Shown: positions 32,411-41,625, counted from the stretch's first letter. The stretch: 55,828 bases of DNA from Bacteroidaceae bacterium (GCA_017447625.1 JAFSNB010000020.1:1-55828); one strand, 5' to 3'. Numbers and translations are program-made. The notes: generated by a model from the sequence alone, not told the origin.

Positions 32411-35050
32411 TTATTCTTCCTGAATCAGGTGTACATCGCATTGCGGGAAGGCGAAGGTTATGCCGGCAGCGGTGAGGGCGTCGTAGATAACCTCCTTGGC
32501 CCGTTCCACATAGGCGATGCGCTCTGCCACAAGCACGTACTGCTTCACATCGATTTCCACAGAGCTGTCTTTCATGTCGCCGACTACGACATTGAAGCCG
32601 TAATTGGGATCCACGATCTCGCGGCCGTAATGGTCCTTAGTGCGCATCTTCTGCATAGCCTCATTCAGCACTTCGCGTACCTGTTTCACTTCTGTGCCGT
32701 AAGCCACACCTACAGGTATTGTTGTCAATTCATACGAGTTGTTGCGGGTGAGGTTGTTGAAGTTCTTGCCGAAGAGTGACGCATTGAGGAACGACATCTC
32801 AGTACCTTCTATAGTTTCTATCTGTACACATTGGTAGTTGATGGAACTCACCTTACCGCGAACGCCGTCACACTCTATCCAGTCGCCAACCCTCAGACGT
32901 CCTCCCATCAGCTGTATGCCATAAATCAGGTTGTTGATGACGTCCTTCAGCGCAAGACCGATACCTGCCGACAGACCTCCAGCTATCAGACCCAGCGAAC
33001 CTGTAGGTATCTTCCACGTAATGATGACCACGGCGGCATAACCCATCCACAGCAGAACACTTATTATACTGTTGCCCAAAGAGAGGTTAATCTCGTTGGC
33101 ACGTATGTTATTGCGGTGGTGCTTGCGCATGAAAGCCTTATATGAGAGATGTTGCCAGATTGTGTGTATTGCCTGGTTGCAGTAGCGCAGCACATAGAAC
33201 AGGATGATCAGGCGGATGATGCTGTTGACAGAGATGCATAGTGTCGCAATGCCGTCCTTGTCGAACAGTTGTACGAACGGGTCGTAGTAGAACTTGTAGA
33301 ACAGGGTGTCAAAGTCGAAGATGTCCAACGACAGACTGATACACCACGGCAGCGACAGCAGCACAGCCGGAATTGCCATCTGCTTCATTAGCTCGTAGAA
33401 CCAGGTGGTGCCGAAAAGCAGCGACTCCCTGTCATCGCCCGTCACGTATGTGATGCGGTTGCGAGCAGCTTCCACGCGCTTGTCGAGCCAACGGGCCTTG
33501 TAGCGGTTCAACAGATCGAAGATGCAGAATATCGTCAGCAGAGCGGCCAACTGGAAATACCACCACACCATAATGAGCAGAGCCACGAAGGTGTAGCCGC
33601 TGAACGATGCTATTAAGGCAATAACATAGATGGCCAGCGAGATCCACCCCAACGTGCTGTCTATCTGATCGGCCTTGCGGTTGTACCTGATGCTGAAGAA
33701 CAGCTGCCATATTATGGCCACCAGCAGAATGGGCGGGAGCAAGAATACCAGCATCTTGTCGGGGATAAAGATGATTCGGCAAGAGATGATAAACAACGCC
33801 AGCATAAATGAGGCTGAGTAGAGCTGCAAGCCGTGACGTATCTTGTCTGGCACCCTGAGCAGCAGGGAACCGAGAATGACAATTAGCAGCCAGAGCAGAG
33901 TGTTGATGTGTCTGACACCCGTCATAGCCATCTCGTCACCATTCCAGAAAAAGCCATAGATGAAGAAGTAGAGCACCGTGCCTATCAGTAGGGCATATAC
34001 CATCAGCAGCCTTATGGCAAAACGCTTCTTAAACTTGGTGAAGCGGGCTATCAGCCGATTCAGAATCCAGATAAACACGAATGAGGCAAGCCAAAAACAT
34101 GACAGCAGGAACAGCTGAACGATACAAAAAACCAACAGAACAGCCTTCTCGCCGTGATTAGACAGTTGGCCTGATAATATACTCTCGTCCGTTTGCTCTT
34201 CTTCAGGTGTCTCATCATCTTTAATGCTGTCGGACAGTTCTTTTAAATCGTACTGACTACGCATGTCAGCCTTAGCCTTCTCCCAGTAGGAACCTGGATT
34301 GGCCAGGATGTCCATATAAGGCGTCTGGCCATCTACGAAGATGTAATTCTGCAGCTTCTGGTAACGTAACTGAGTGTAGTCGTAGGCTTCCTTCAGTCGC
34401 AAGTATGACTCCTGGTAGTGCATGCTGTCAGCTACCACAGTAGCGTGGTTCGCGACATGCATCTTCAGCAGTTCAGAGGCTAAGAATATACATGTGTCGC
34501 GCAACATCAGGCCCTCTTCGTCAAGTAAGTAGGAGAGCCCCGCCGTGTCAGTCGCCTCAATGTTGATGACCTCGTGTTCATGCGCAAGACCTATGACCTC
34601 GTGATCATGAGATGCCGAGTCGGTCTCGTTGTGCTGGTAGTTAGGATCGTTATGCAGCAACGCCTCAATCAGTCGGCCGTATCGGTCGATGTTTGTGTGC
34701 AGCCCCTCAACTATGCGGTCGTACGGGTGTCTGTCCTGGCTGAAATCGTTGTACTTGGCCGTCACCTTCTGCAGGGCGTAGGCCAGATCGAACGTCATCT
34801 CTTCCTCCTGCGTATAAAGCATCAGAGATATCTCGTTCGACTCTCTGACGATGTCCAGCATCCGCTGTCGCTGCAGCTCATAATCCTCGTTGAAACGTTT
34901 TTGCGTCTCCTCACGCTGTTGGTATGCCGTTTGCAACTCAACCCGAAGGTCCTTAAGCGTATTCGTCAACGCCCGTTTGCTCACGACAGCCCGTAGCGGA
35001 ATCGCACATACACAGAGCACCACGGCCAGTGCCAGCAGTTTCCTTTTCAT
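32411..35050 (-). CDS. Large MscS-family mechanosensitive channel
   Basis: 879 aa. Signal sequence 1-21, then a periplasmic helical part to about residue 280 (LRVELQTAYQQREETQKRFN and similar), about ten membrane segments, and a C-terminal MscS pore and beta domain (AAVVIITWKIPTGSLGLIAG, then LKDVINNLIYGIQLMGGRLR, VGDWIECDGVRGKVSSINYQ). This is the MscK/YbdG-like large type, which opens on osmotic down-shock to release solutes. It is transcribed alone from the TACCTTTG promoter at 35152-35159. Confidence 0.92.
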   Translation of the reverse strand: MKRKLLALAVVLCVCAIPLRAVVSKRALTNTLKDLRVELQTAYQQREETQKRFNEDYELQRQRMLDIVRESNEISLMLYTQEEEMTFDLAYALQKVTAKYNDFSQDRHPYDRIVEGLHTNIDRYGRLIEALLHNDPNYQHNETDSASHDHEVIGLAHEHEVINIEATDTAGLSYLLDEEGLMLRDTCIFLASELLKMHVANHATVVADSMHYQESYLRLKEAYDYTQLRYQKLQNYIFVDGQTPYMDILANPGSYWEKAKADMRSQYDLKELSDSIKDDETPEEEQTDESILSGQLSNHGEKAVLLVFCIVQLFLLSCFWLASFVFIWILNRLIARFTKFKKRFAIRLLMVYALLIGTVLYFFIYGFFWNGDEMAMTGVRHINTLLWLLIVILGSLLLRVPDKIRHGLQLYSASFMLALFIISCRIIFIPDKMLVFLLPPILLVAIIWQLFFSIRYNRKADQIDSTLGWISLAIYVIALIASFSGYTFVALLIMVWWYFQLAALLTIFCIFDLLNRYKARWLDKRVEAARNRITYVTGDDRESLLFGTTWFYELMKQMAIPAVLLSLPWCISLSLDIFDFDTLFYKFYYDPFVQLFDKDGIATLCISVNSIIRLIILFYVLRYCNQAIHTIWQHLSYKAFMRKHHRNNIRANEINLSLGNSIISVLLWMGYAAVVIITWKIPTGSLGLIAGGLSAGIGLALKDVINNLIYGIQLMGGRLRVGDWIECDGVRGKVSSINYQCVQIETIEGTEMSFLNASLFGKNFNNLTRNNSYELTTIPVGVAYGTEVKQVREVLNEAMQKMRTKDHYGREIVDPNYGFNVVVGDMKDSSVEIDVKQYVLVAERIAYVERAKEVIYDALTAAGITFAFPQCDVHLIQEE

Positions 35051-35151
35051 CCTTTTTGTCTATTCTTTATGGTTTCTTGACTCGTGTCATCATGATAGAG
35101 CATGGAGATATCGTTGCTATCTGTCAGCCAGAGTCTGCAAATAATTCGGGG

Positions 35152-35159
35152 CAAAGGTA
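35152..35159 (-). promoter_or_regulatory. Bacteroidetes -7 promoter element of the MscS-like gene
   Basis: The minus strand reads GATTACCTTTGCCCC (TACCTTTG), about 100 bp before the ATG at 35050. Confidence 0.6.
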
Positions 35160-35381
35160 ATCTTTTTAATTCAAAATACTTAATTCCTAATTCATTATTT
35201 TTATTTTTCCCCTTTTTTCCGTAGCTTTTTGCCACAATCGGGCAAAAGTTACGCCTCGTAGCCGCCTAAAACCCACTTGGGTTGCTCCCTTACTGACATA
35301 AGACCTGCGATGCATTTCCACAAGGCTCATCACACGTTAGACCAAGGCTAAACAATCGCTTCCTGTAGGGTTCTTCGTCGT

Positions 35382-35532
35382 GAGACGGCTGTGTCACGAA
35401 TCTGAGACGGCCGTCTCAGATTCAGGTGACGGCTGTCTCACGTTCATGATACGGCTGTCTCAGATTCAGGTGACGGCTGTCTCAGATTCAGGTGACGGCT
35501 GTCTCAGATTCAGGTGACGGCCGTCTCAGATT
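35382..35532. repeat. Array of seven palindromic 21-24-bp units
   Basis: Units with the core GACGG(C/T)(C/T)GTCTCA followed by GATTCAGGT repeat head to tail at 35382, 35404, 35428, 35451, 35472, 35494 and 35516. Two adjacent 22-bp units (35472, 35494) are identical. 35398-35423 is a perfect 26-bp palindrome centred on GACGGCCGTC. No spacers separate the units and 22 bp is not a codon multiple, so it is neither a CRISPR array nor a coding repeat. The rest of 35160-35742 holds only T/C-rich simple sequence. Confidence 0.85.
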
Positions 35533-35742
35533 AAACAAGCCTTAGCGGATATGTAAGTTTATCCTGTGAGAAAGGGTCGTTGGCCAGCATAGATTAGTCT
35601 CTAAGTCCTTTCCACCTCATCGTAGAGACGGCGATTTTGCCTCCTCTAATCATTTTTTCTTTATTTTTTCTCTTATATCTTCTTCTCTTTTAATATTTAT
35701 TTCTACTATTGCACCCAGATATCAATACAAGAAGATATAATA

Positions 35743-36036
35743 ATGGGCAAATTTATGGAAACCCTGAACCGTCTCCCCTTCGCTGCCCAAAGTGCAGTGT
35801 TTCAGAAGTTGGCCACAATAACCGACGTGGCCTCATTGAGTAAGCAGGAGCGTATGAAATATGACGAGAGCCTGCGAATGTTCCGTGACACCTTAGTCGT
35901 AATGGAAACAGAACGCGCCAAAGGTCGCGAAGAAACAAATTTTGAGCATGCCCGCAAAATGAAAGCGTTGGGCATAACATCTGATATTATCTCACAAGTC
36001 ACCGGCCTTAGTGCCGAAGACATCGAGAAGCTATAA
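35743..36036 (+). pseudogene. C-terminal remnant of an Rpn/PD-(D/E)XK family transposase-like nuclease
   Basis: 97 aa. FQKLATITDVASLSKQERMK then YDESLRMFRDTLVVMETERA is the typical C-terminal helix region of Rpn-family (DUF4351/PD-(D/E)XK) proteins of Bacteroidetes, with a final ARKMKALGITSDIISQVTGL. The nuclease domain that should precede it, about 200 residues, is missing. It begins with a proper ATG and might still be made as a small protein. The neighbouring arrays and hairpins suggest a scarred locus. Confidence 0.65.
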
Positions 36037-36178
36037 CAACAACTATTAACAATTATTCACCCTTAAACTATTGAAATCAAGAAACAGATAGTATTTTAGA
36101 CATATAGGAAGAAGCGTTTGCTTTATTCTTGCTTTCAGAAATTTCGCCAAAATTAAAGAAGCATTCAAGAGTAAAATG

Positions 36179-36218
36179 ACGTATCAGTATAGTTGATTTA
36201 TTGATTATACTGATACGT
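36179..36218. terminator. 13-bp perfect inverted repeat
   Basis: ACGTATCAGTATA (36179-36191) and TATACTGATACGT (36206-36218) are perfect complements around a 14-nt AT-rich loop, followed by TTT on plus. It may be a terminator, or the end of a lost element; GATACGTAT recurs at about 36228. Confidence 0.5.
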
Positions 36219-36254
36219 TTTAACATTGATACGTATCCCCTATATAATAATAGC

Positions 36255-36296
36255 AACAGCAACTATATGCTTCGTATGAAGTGTATAGCTGCTGTT
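36255..36296. terminator. Long hairpin between Rpn remnant and DUF2007 gene
   Basis: AACAGCAACTATA (36255-36267) pairs with TATAGCTGCTGTT (36284-36296) with one mismatch, with an inner CTTC-GTAT-GAAG stem, then TTTT. Suitable as a terminator in both directions, here for the rfbC-rfbB-DUF2007 transcript that ends at 36316. Confidence 0.6.
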
Positions 36297-36315
36297 TTAG
36301 ATTCTGAATTTACAA

Positions 36316-36525
36316 TCAGTTCTTGAGTAGCTCTTCGTAGATTGCGGTGGCGCGTTCAAAGTCTTCTTCGTTGACCATAACATCTACAGTCTGATCAAGG
36401 ATGCCTCGTGCTACTTTACTGTTAGTTTCATCATAGATGAGGCTCTTGATGCCAGCGTCTTCGAGCCAGGCTTGCAGCGCACCAGCTTCTATGGCCGTGC
36501 GGCAGGTGATGCGTTTTACTTCCAT
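36316..36525 (-). CDS. DUF2007-like small protein
   Basis: 69 aa. A ferredoxin-like small domain: VKRITCRTAIEAGALQAWLE, DAGIKSLIYDE, VDVMVNEEDFERATAIYEEL. DUF2007 proteins are often called putative signal-transducing proteins, without firm function. It follows rfbB by 26 bp in the same direction and is probably the last gene of that operon. Confidence 0.7.
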   Translation of the reverse strand: MEVKRITCRTAIEAGALQAWLEDAGIKSLIYDETNSKVARGILDQTVDVMVNEEDFERATAIYEELLKN

Positions 36526-36551
36526 GGGCTTGAGTGTGTTTACAGTTGTAG

Positions 36552-37733
36552 TCAGCGTCCCTGATACATGCTCTCGTAGTATGTCTGGTAGTCACCGCTG
36601 GTGACGTTATCCATCCAGGCCTCGTTGTCTAAGTACCAGCGTACGGTCTTCTCGATGCCCTCCTCAAACTGGAGACTGGGCTCCCAGCCCAGTTCCTTCT
36701 GGAGTTTGCTGGAGTCGATGGCGTAGCGCATGTCGTGGCCAAGACGGTCGGTGACGTAGGTGATGAGATCCATGTCGGCTCCCTCGGGACGGCCGATGAG
36801 ACGGTCAACGGTCTTGATTACGACCTTGATGATGTCGATGTTCTTCCACTCGTTGAAGCCGCCGATGTTGTATGTCTCGGCTATAGTACCTTTGTGATAG
36901 ATGAGGTCGATGGCGCGTGCGTGGTCCTCGACGTAGAGCCAGTCGCGTACGTTCTCGCCCTTGCCATAAACGGGCAGCGGCTTGCGGTGACGGATATTAT
37001 TTATGAACAGGGGAATAAGTTTCTCGGGGAACTGATACGGGCCGTAGTTATTGGAGCAGTTGGTAACTATTGTCGGCATCCCGTAGGTGTCGTGGTAAGC
37101 GCGGACGAAATGGTCGCTGCTGGCCTTGGATGCGCTGTAGGGCGAGTGCGGGTTGTACTTCGTGGTCTCGTAGAAGAAGGTCTCGCCGTAAGCCAGATGG
37201 TGCTCGCTGCTGCTGGCGGTAGTGGTGAACGGCGGTTCGATGCCTTCGGGGTGAGTGAGCTCCAGCGCTCCATAGACCTCGTCTGTGGAGATGTGGTAGA
37301 AACGGCAAGGGACATTGACCATTGAACATTGACCATTGACCATTCTTTCAACACTCATCACATAAGGTGTGGGCTGCGATTCCCAATAGAGTTTTGCGGC
37401 CTGAAGCAGAGAGAGGGTTCCCATCACGTTTGTGCGGGCGAAGGTGAAGGGGTCTTTGATGCTGCGATCCACGTGGCTCTCTGCTGCGAGGTGGATTATG
37501 CCCGTGACGTGCTTGTCCTGCATCAGCTTATAGACACCGTCGAAGTCGCAGATGTCCATGCGTACGAACTCGTAGTTCGGACGGTCCTCGATGTCCTTCA
37601 GGTTGGCCAGATTGCCGGCGTAGGTGAGTTTGTCGAGGTTTATGATATGGTACTCGGGATACTTGTTCACAAAGAGGCGAACTACATGGCTGCCGATGAA
37701 GCCTGCGCCGCCAGTGATGATAATAGTATTCAT
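36552..37733 (-). CDS. rfbB: dTDP-glucose 4,6-dehydratase
   Basis: 393 aa. Rossmann motif GGAGFIGSHVVRLF at 7-20, catalytic STDEVYGALE and YSASKASSDHFVRAY. It makes dTDP-4-keto-6-deoxyglucose for dTDP-L-rhamnose. Residues about 130-141 ([11 protein letters not shown]) are encoded by the ATTGACC heptamer repeat and lie just before FYHISTDEVYGAL, close to the active-site strand, where relatives have a short loop. The identical decapeptide occurs in XylB of this window. The frame is kept. It is 4 bp downstream of rfbC; rfbA and rfbD are not in the window. Confidence 0.95.
   Translation of the reverse strand: MNTIIITGGAGFIGSHVVRLFVNKYPEYHIINLDKLTYAGNLANLKDIEDRPNYEFVRMDICDFDGVYKLMQDKHVTGIIHLAAESHVDRSIKDPFTFARTNVMGTLSLLQAAKLYWESQPTPYVMSVERMVNGQCSMVNVPCRFYHISTDEVYGALELTHPEGIEPPFTTTASSSEHHLAYGETFFYETTKYNPHSPYSASKASSDHFVRAYHDTYGMPTIVTNCSNNYGPYQFPEKLIPLFINNIRHRKPLPVYGKGENVRDWLYVEDHARAIDLIYHKGTIAETYNIGGFNEWKNIDIIKVVIKTVDRLIGRPEGADMDLITYVTDRLGHDMRYAIDSSKLQKELGWEPSLQFEEGIEKTVRWYLDNEAWMDNVTSGDYQTYYESMYQGR
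37314..37344. repeat. ATTGACC heptamer repeat inside rfbB
   Basis: Plus-strand units ATTGACC, ATTGAAC, ATTGACC, ATTGACC and ATT. Read on minus they give [10 protein letters not shown] in frame. Confidence 0.85.
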
Positions 37734-37737
37734 GATG

Positions 37738-38307
37738 TTAATATAGTTTGTCTTCGTAACGGAAATCTATGGAGCTGTCCTTTAATGCCTTATATGTCAG
37801 GTCTTTCTCTGAGAGGATTGCGCTGGCGGCAGGGATGCGCCAGTCTATTTCCAGATCGGGGTCGGTGAGACAGATGCCCCCTTCGGACTCGGGGTGATAG
37901 AAGTTGTCGCATTTGTATTGGAACACAGCCACGTCGGTCAGTACTGAGAAGCCGTGGGCAAAACCGCGGGGGATAAAGAACTGGCGCTTGTTCTCGTCTG
38001 AGAGCACCACTGCAACGTGCTTTCCGAATGTGGGGGAGCCGTGACGGACATCAACTGCCACATCGAGCACCGTGCCTTTTGTGCAGCGCACCAGTTTGCT
38101 CTGCGAATATGGCATCTTCTGATAGTGGAGGCCGCGCATCACACCGTATGTGGACATGCTTTCGTTGTCCTGTACAAACTGGATTGGGCGTATCTTCTCA
38201 TCGAAATCCCGCTGTGAGAACGACTCGTAGAAATAGCCTCTCGAATCCCGGAACACACGCGGCTCCAGTATAAACAAGCCTGGAATCTCTGTCTCTATTA
38301 CGTTCAT
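37738..38307 (-). CDS. rfbC: dTDP-4-dehydrorhamnose 3,5-epimerase
   Basis: 189 aa from ATG 38307 (MNVIETEIPGLFILEPRVF). Cupin epimerase motifs: catalytic His in VMRGLHYQ, PRGFAHGFSVL, Tyr in YKCDNFYHPESEGGI. It epimerises C3 and C5 in dTDP-rhamnose synthesis, directly before rfbB. A longer frame upstream would translate the purine-rich repeat as a Lys/Glu/Arg run and is rejected. Confidence 0.95.
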   Translation of the reverse strand: MNVIETEIPGLFILEPRVFRDSRGYFYESFSQRDFDEKIRPIQFVQDNESMSTYGVMRGLHYQKMPYSQSKLVRCTKGTVLDVAVDVRHGSPTFGKHVAVVLSDENKRQFFIPRGFAHGFSVLTDVAVFQYKCDNFYHPESEGGICLTDPDLEIDWRIPAASAILSEKDLTYKALKDSSIDFRYEDKLY

Positions 38308-38356
38308 AAAATAAGACCTATCTTTTCTTTTTTCTCTTTTCTTTTTTCTCTTTTTC
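38308..38356. repeat. Polypurine junction repeat (GAAAAAAGA type)
   Basis: On the minus strand, runs of GAAAAAAGA/GAAAAGA fill most of the gap between the DUF4738 stop and rfbC. The preceding gene ends in a GAA-type run coding for EIEEEEEEDGV. Another case of simple repeats at a gene junction. Confidence 0.65.
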
Positions 38357-38920
38357 TCAGACTCCGTCTTCCTCTTCTTCTTCTTCAATTTCCGGACGGA
38401 CATCCCTCTCAATGGACATCCCGCCCTTTTCGTCGAAGTTCAGGATGAACGGCTCCGACATATCGCTCTGCGGCAGACTGACACAAGCGGCGAAATGCAG
38501 ACCTTGCTGACTGGCATCGTAGATGAGGCCGTCAAGGATTCCACCTCGTTTGATTGTGGGGGACAGATAGGCGGCAAAGTCAGCTTTGGTAAATGTTCGG
38601 GTGATGATGGCGCTGCCGTTGCGGGTTACTCGCAGCGAATAGACGTTGTCGGCGAACTCATAACCCATGTCATCTTGTACGGTTGGCAGGTCGGGTGCGG
38701 GTTCGCGGTGGATTGTATAGACATAGGTTCGTCCGTTTGTACGGATGGTGTCTGTGTAGTCATAGACGCTCATCTGCTGCACACCGTTTGCGCCCTCGGT
38801 AATAGCTGTTGCTGCGTACTCATCCTTTTGATTATCAGATTGGTTACTCTGCTTACAGGATGCCATGATGATAAGTGCTGTCAACAGTATCAAGCCAATG
38901 CGGAAGGTCATATTTTTCAT
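38357..38920 (-). CDS. DUF4738-type lipoprotein
   Basis: 187 aa from ATG 38920. Signal peptide with lipobox LTALIIMASC (Cys about 21), so a lipoprotein. The body (TYVYTIHREPAPDLPTVQDD, VYSLRVTRNGSAIITRTFTK, HFAACVSLPQSD) matches the DUF4738 family of Bacteroidales, of unknown function. The acidic C-terminus lies in simple-repeat DNA. First gene of the rfbC-rfbB group, with its own promoter. Confidence 0.8.
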   Translation of the reverse strand: MKNMTFRIGLILLTALIIMASCKQSNQSDNQKDEYAATAITEGANGVQQMSVYDYTDTIRTNGRTYVYTIHREPAPDLPTVQDDMGYEFADNVYSLRVTRNGSAIITRTFTKADFAAYLSPTIKRGGILDGLIYDASQQGLHFAACVSLPQSDMSEPFILNFDEKGGMSIERDVRPEIEEEEEEDGV

Positions 38921-38940
38921 ATTCTGTTGTTTTTTCGGCA

Positions 38941-38948
38941 CAAAAGTA
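38941..38948 (-). promoter_or_regulatory. Bacteroidetes -7 promoter element TACTTTTG
   Basis: The minus strand reads GCTACTTTTGTGCC, 20 bp before the DUF4738 start; it probably drives DUF4738-rfbC-rfbB-DUF2007. Confidence 0.65.
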
Positions 38949-38994
38949 GCTATTTATTCTGAATAAGCACTATGTTAGCCTCGAAAAGTTTTGT

Positions 38995-40326
38995 TTATAT
39001 GTCTTCGCCGTAGCGTTCAAGGGTGATTTGTGAGAGGGACTTGCCGCGTGTGTTCGGGCAGCCGATGACACCGATAATAAGGGAAATGAGCAGAAGGGCA
39101 ACCATACAGTAGGCCGCAAGGGTGAAGCCCTCTCCGTTCTCACCGTATATATAGGTGAAGACGAGTCCCCAAACGGCGGAGAGGCCGCGGACGATGAAGA
39201 ACATGAGGCCCTGGGCTCCGGCGCGGAACTTGGCAGGGAAGAGCTCGCTTCCCCACAGGGCGTAGAAGACCTGAACACTCAGGCCGCCATTGATGCCCCA
39301 CAGGATGGAGAAGGCCCAGAGGCTGCCGACGCCCGTCACGCCCCGGATTATGATTACCCATGTGGCTATGGCGGCAATCAGACCTAAGACGTAGAAGAGT
39401 TTATGAGACAGGCGGTCGATGGCAAACGAGAAGAAGAACGTGACAACGACAACCACGAGCCAACCTATGCAGCTCAGCATATTGGCATACTCGTTGCTCA
39501 GTCCTCCAGCCGTCTCGTAGATATGCGGTTGGAAGAACCCCATCACGCTGGCCACCAAGTTCCAACTGAGATAGATGGACGAGAGGAAAATGACAGTCTT
39601 GATTGCAATCTTGTTTGTGAAAAGCAGACGGATGTTGTCCGTCAGTCCCGGTTGTTTCTTTCCAGAGGACTTCTGGGCGGTGAACTCAGCACTCTCCTGT
39701 AGTTGTCGCTGTAGATTCCATGCTATGAAGGCCACGATGAAGAGTGTGCAGAAGACCACGCGGGAGCTGAACACCTCCACTGCGGCTGTGGTGGCATCGG
39801 CACCGATAATGGCGTGTGCCACGGATTCAACGATGTTATAGAGGTAACCGCCGGGGGCGAATAACATGCCGAACAGCAGGATAAGCATTGGCCCGAACCC
39901 CCACGACATCTGCGAGATACAGATGTTGCGCCCGCGGTTGTTGGCCTCGGAACTCTCGGAAATATAGGTCCACGAGGCGGGTACGCCGATACCTACACTA
40001 ATGCCCGTCACGAGGAAACCGCAGAGCAGCATCGGGAAGTTCACCGACAGCATTACAATCAGAACACCTGTCATATACACCAGTAGGTTGTAAGTGAAGA
40101 TGAACTTGCGTCCGAACTTATCAGCCAGGAATCCGCCGATGATGGCTCCGATGGCGGCACCCAAGGCGTTGGCGCTTATGGCATTGAGCCACCCCAGATG
40201 CATCTCACTAAGGCCCAAATAGTTCTGCCATAGCGTGATGCCGCTGGCGCCGGCCACGATGGCTCCCGCGTCGAGGTAGTTGTTAAGAGACACCGCAAGG
40301 GTGCTCTTCAAAGAGGAATTTGCCAT
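38995..40326 (-). CDS. MFS sugar transporter, probably for L-rhamnose
   Basis: 443 aa, twelve membrane segments. Sugar-porter-like motifs: GGFLADKFGRKFIF between segments 2 and 3, RGRNICISQMSWGFGP, FYALWGSELFPAKFRAGAQG. It is not the RhaT type. Its position 10 bp behind rhaA in the rhaB-rhaA unit suggests that it imports rhamnose or a related deoxysugar; the substrate is inferred from context alone. Confidence 0.88.
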   Translation of the reverse strand: MANSSLKSTLAVSLNNYLDAGAIVAGASGITLWQNYLGLSEMHLGWLNAISANALGAAIGAIIGGFLADKFGRKFIFTYNLLVYMTGVLIVMLSVNFPMLLCGFLVTGISVGIGVPASWTYISESSEANNRGRNICISQMSWGFGPMLILLFGMLFAPGGYLYNIVESVAHAIIGADATTAAVEVFSSRVVFCTLFIVAFIAWNLQRQLQESAEFTAQKSSGKKQPGLTDNIRLLFTNKIAIKTVIFLSSIYLSWNLVASVMGFFQPHIYETAGGLSNEYANMLSCIGWLVVVVVTFFFSFAIDRLSHKLFYVLGLIAAIATWVIIIRGVTGVGSLWAFSILWGINGGLSVQVFYALWGSELFPAKFRAGAQGLMFFIVRGLSAVWGLVFTYIYGENGEGFTLAAYCMVALLLISLIIGVIGCPNTRGKSLSQITLERYGEDI

Positions 40327-40336
40327 TTTTCGAAAA

Positions 40337-41587
40337 TTATCGTTTTGACGTCACGTTCTTCTCGTACTCCTGAATGGCAGGGATAAAGTCTTCGCCGACG
40401 GGTACGTTGTTCTTGAGGTTGAAGTAGTCGAAGACGGCACCGAAGGGGAGAGACTTGGCTTCTTCGATGAGGGCGAGACGCTCGAAATTCTGACCTGCAT
40501 CCTCGTATTTGCGCAGCTGGGCGAGCGGTTCGAGAAGAGCCTGGAGCAGGCACTTCTGTGTGGCGCGCGTGCCGATGATGTATGCTCCGATGCGGTTGAT
40601 GCTGGCATCGAAGTAGTCGAGACCGATGTGTGCGCGATTCAGGGCGTCGGCACGTACGATCTCCTTGAAGAGGTCCAGTGTCTGGTCGTTCATGATGGTT
40701 ACGTGGTCGCTGTCCCAGCGGATTGGGCGTGAGACATGTAACATCAGTTCCGGCACAAAGAGTAGCAGCGAAGCCACCATGTCCGCTACGTTCTCCGTCT
40801 GCTCGTAGTGGCCTGTGTCGAGGGTGTACATCAGTTTGCGGGTAGCGCAGTAGCCGGCGACGAAGTCGTGCGAGCCTACGGTATAGCTCTCGAGTCCGAT
40901 ACCGAAGAGCTTTGCTTCGAGGCAGGTCTTCATCCCAGGCAACTCCTCCTTCAGGATTTCGTCGAGACTTTCGGCGAAGATTTCGCGGTAGCGCTTGCGC
41001 TCTACAGTCATATCCTTCGATCCGTCGTGAACCCAGATGTTCATTATAGCGGGGTCACCTTGGGCCTTACCCATTGCGTCGGCGATGCGACGGCAACGTT
41101 TGGTGTGCTCAATCCAGAATTCACGGATTGCGGGGTCGGGGTTGCTGAGTGTGAGGCTTCCGCTCTTGGGGTGGGAGAAGCTGGTGCTGTTGAAGTCGAG
41201 CTTCAGATTCTGCTCTTTGGCCCATTGAATCCAACTCTCGAAGTGCTTGATTTCCACTTGGTCGCGATCCACGAACTGTCCGCCGAAATCGCCGTATATC
41301 TCATGGAGATTCAGGCGGTGATTGCCGGCGAGGAGGCTCTTGGCGAAAGCTACGTCAGCCCTCACTTCTTCTATGTTGCGGGCACGGCCGGGATAGTTTC
41401 CTGTGGTTTGGATGCCTCCGCTCAGAGCTTCGTTGCGCTCGAAACCGACTACATCGTCTGCCTGCCAGCAATGGAGGCTTATCGGGGTCTGCTCTAACTG
41501 TGCAATGGCCTTGTCTGTATCTACGCCAATGGCTGCATAACGTTCACGTGCAATCTCGTAGGACTGCTGAATTAATTGCTCTTTCAT
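40337..41587 (-). CDS. rhaA: L-rhamnose isomerase
   Basis: 416 aa, normal length. It converts L-rhamnose to L-rhamnulose. Metal and substrate residues are visible in NLHEIYGDFGGQFVDRDQVE, then LDFNSTSFSHPKSG, MNIWVHDGSKD, YTVGSHDFVAGY and TLDTGHYEQTENVADM. It lies between rhaB and the transporter gene. No rhamnulose-1-phosphate aldolase is present in the window. Confidence 0.96.
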   Translation of the reverse strand: MKEQLIQQSYEIARERYAAIGVDTDKAIAQLEQTPISLHCWQADDVVGFERNEALSGGIQTTGNYPGRARNIEEVRADVAFAKSLLAGNHRLNLHEIYGDFGGQFVDRDQVEIKHFESWIQWAKEQNLKLDFNSTSFSHPKSGSLTLSNPDPAIREFWIEHTKRCRRIADAMGKAQGDPAIMNIWVHDGSKDMTVERKRYREIFAESLDEILKEELPGMKTCLEAKLFGIGLESYTVGSHDFVAGYCATRKLMYTLDTGHYEQTENVADMVASLLLFVPELMLHVSRPIRWDSDHVTIMNDQTLDLFKEIVRADALNRAHIGLDYFDASINRIGAYIIGTRATQKCLLQALLEPLAQLRKYEDAGQNFERLALIEEAKSLPFGAVFDYFNLKNNVPVGEDFIPAIQEYEKNVTSKR

Positions 41588-41594
41588 TTTATAA

Positions 41595-41625
41595 ATTATG
41601 CATTATGAATTAAGAATTATGAATT
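41595..41625. repeat. AATTCATAATTC-type repeat between rhaB and rhaA
   Basis: ATTATGCATTATGAATTAAG then AATTATGAATTA fills the gap and runs into the end of rhaB, whose last codons AAT TCA TAA (Asn, Ser, stop) come from it, as in ilvD. Confidence 0.7.

Noticed and set aside
35382-35532. CRISPR array
   Set aside because: Units follow each other directly at 21-24 bp with no unique spacers, are themselves palindromic throughout, and no cas gene is near.
38308-38412. Lys/Arg-rich N-terminal extension of RfbC
   Set aside because: It would be translated from the polypurine repeat and overlap the previous gene; the normal RfbC start is at 38307.
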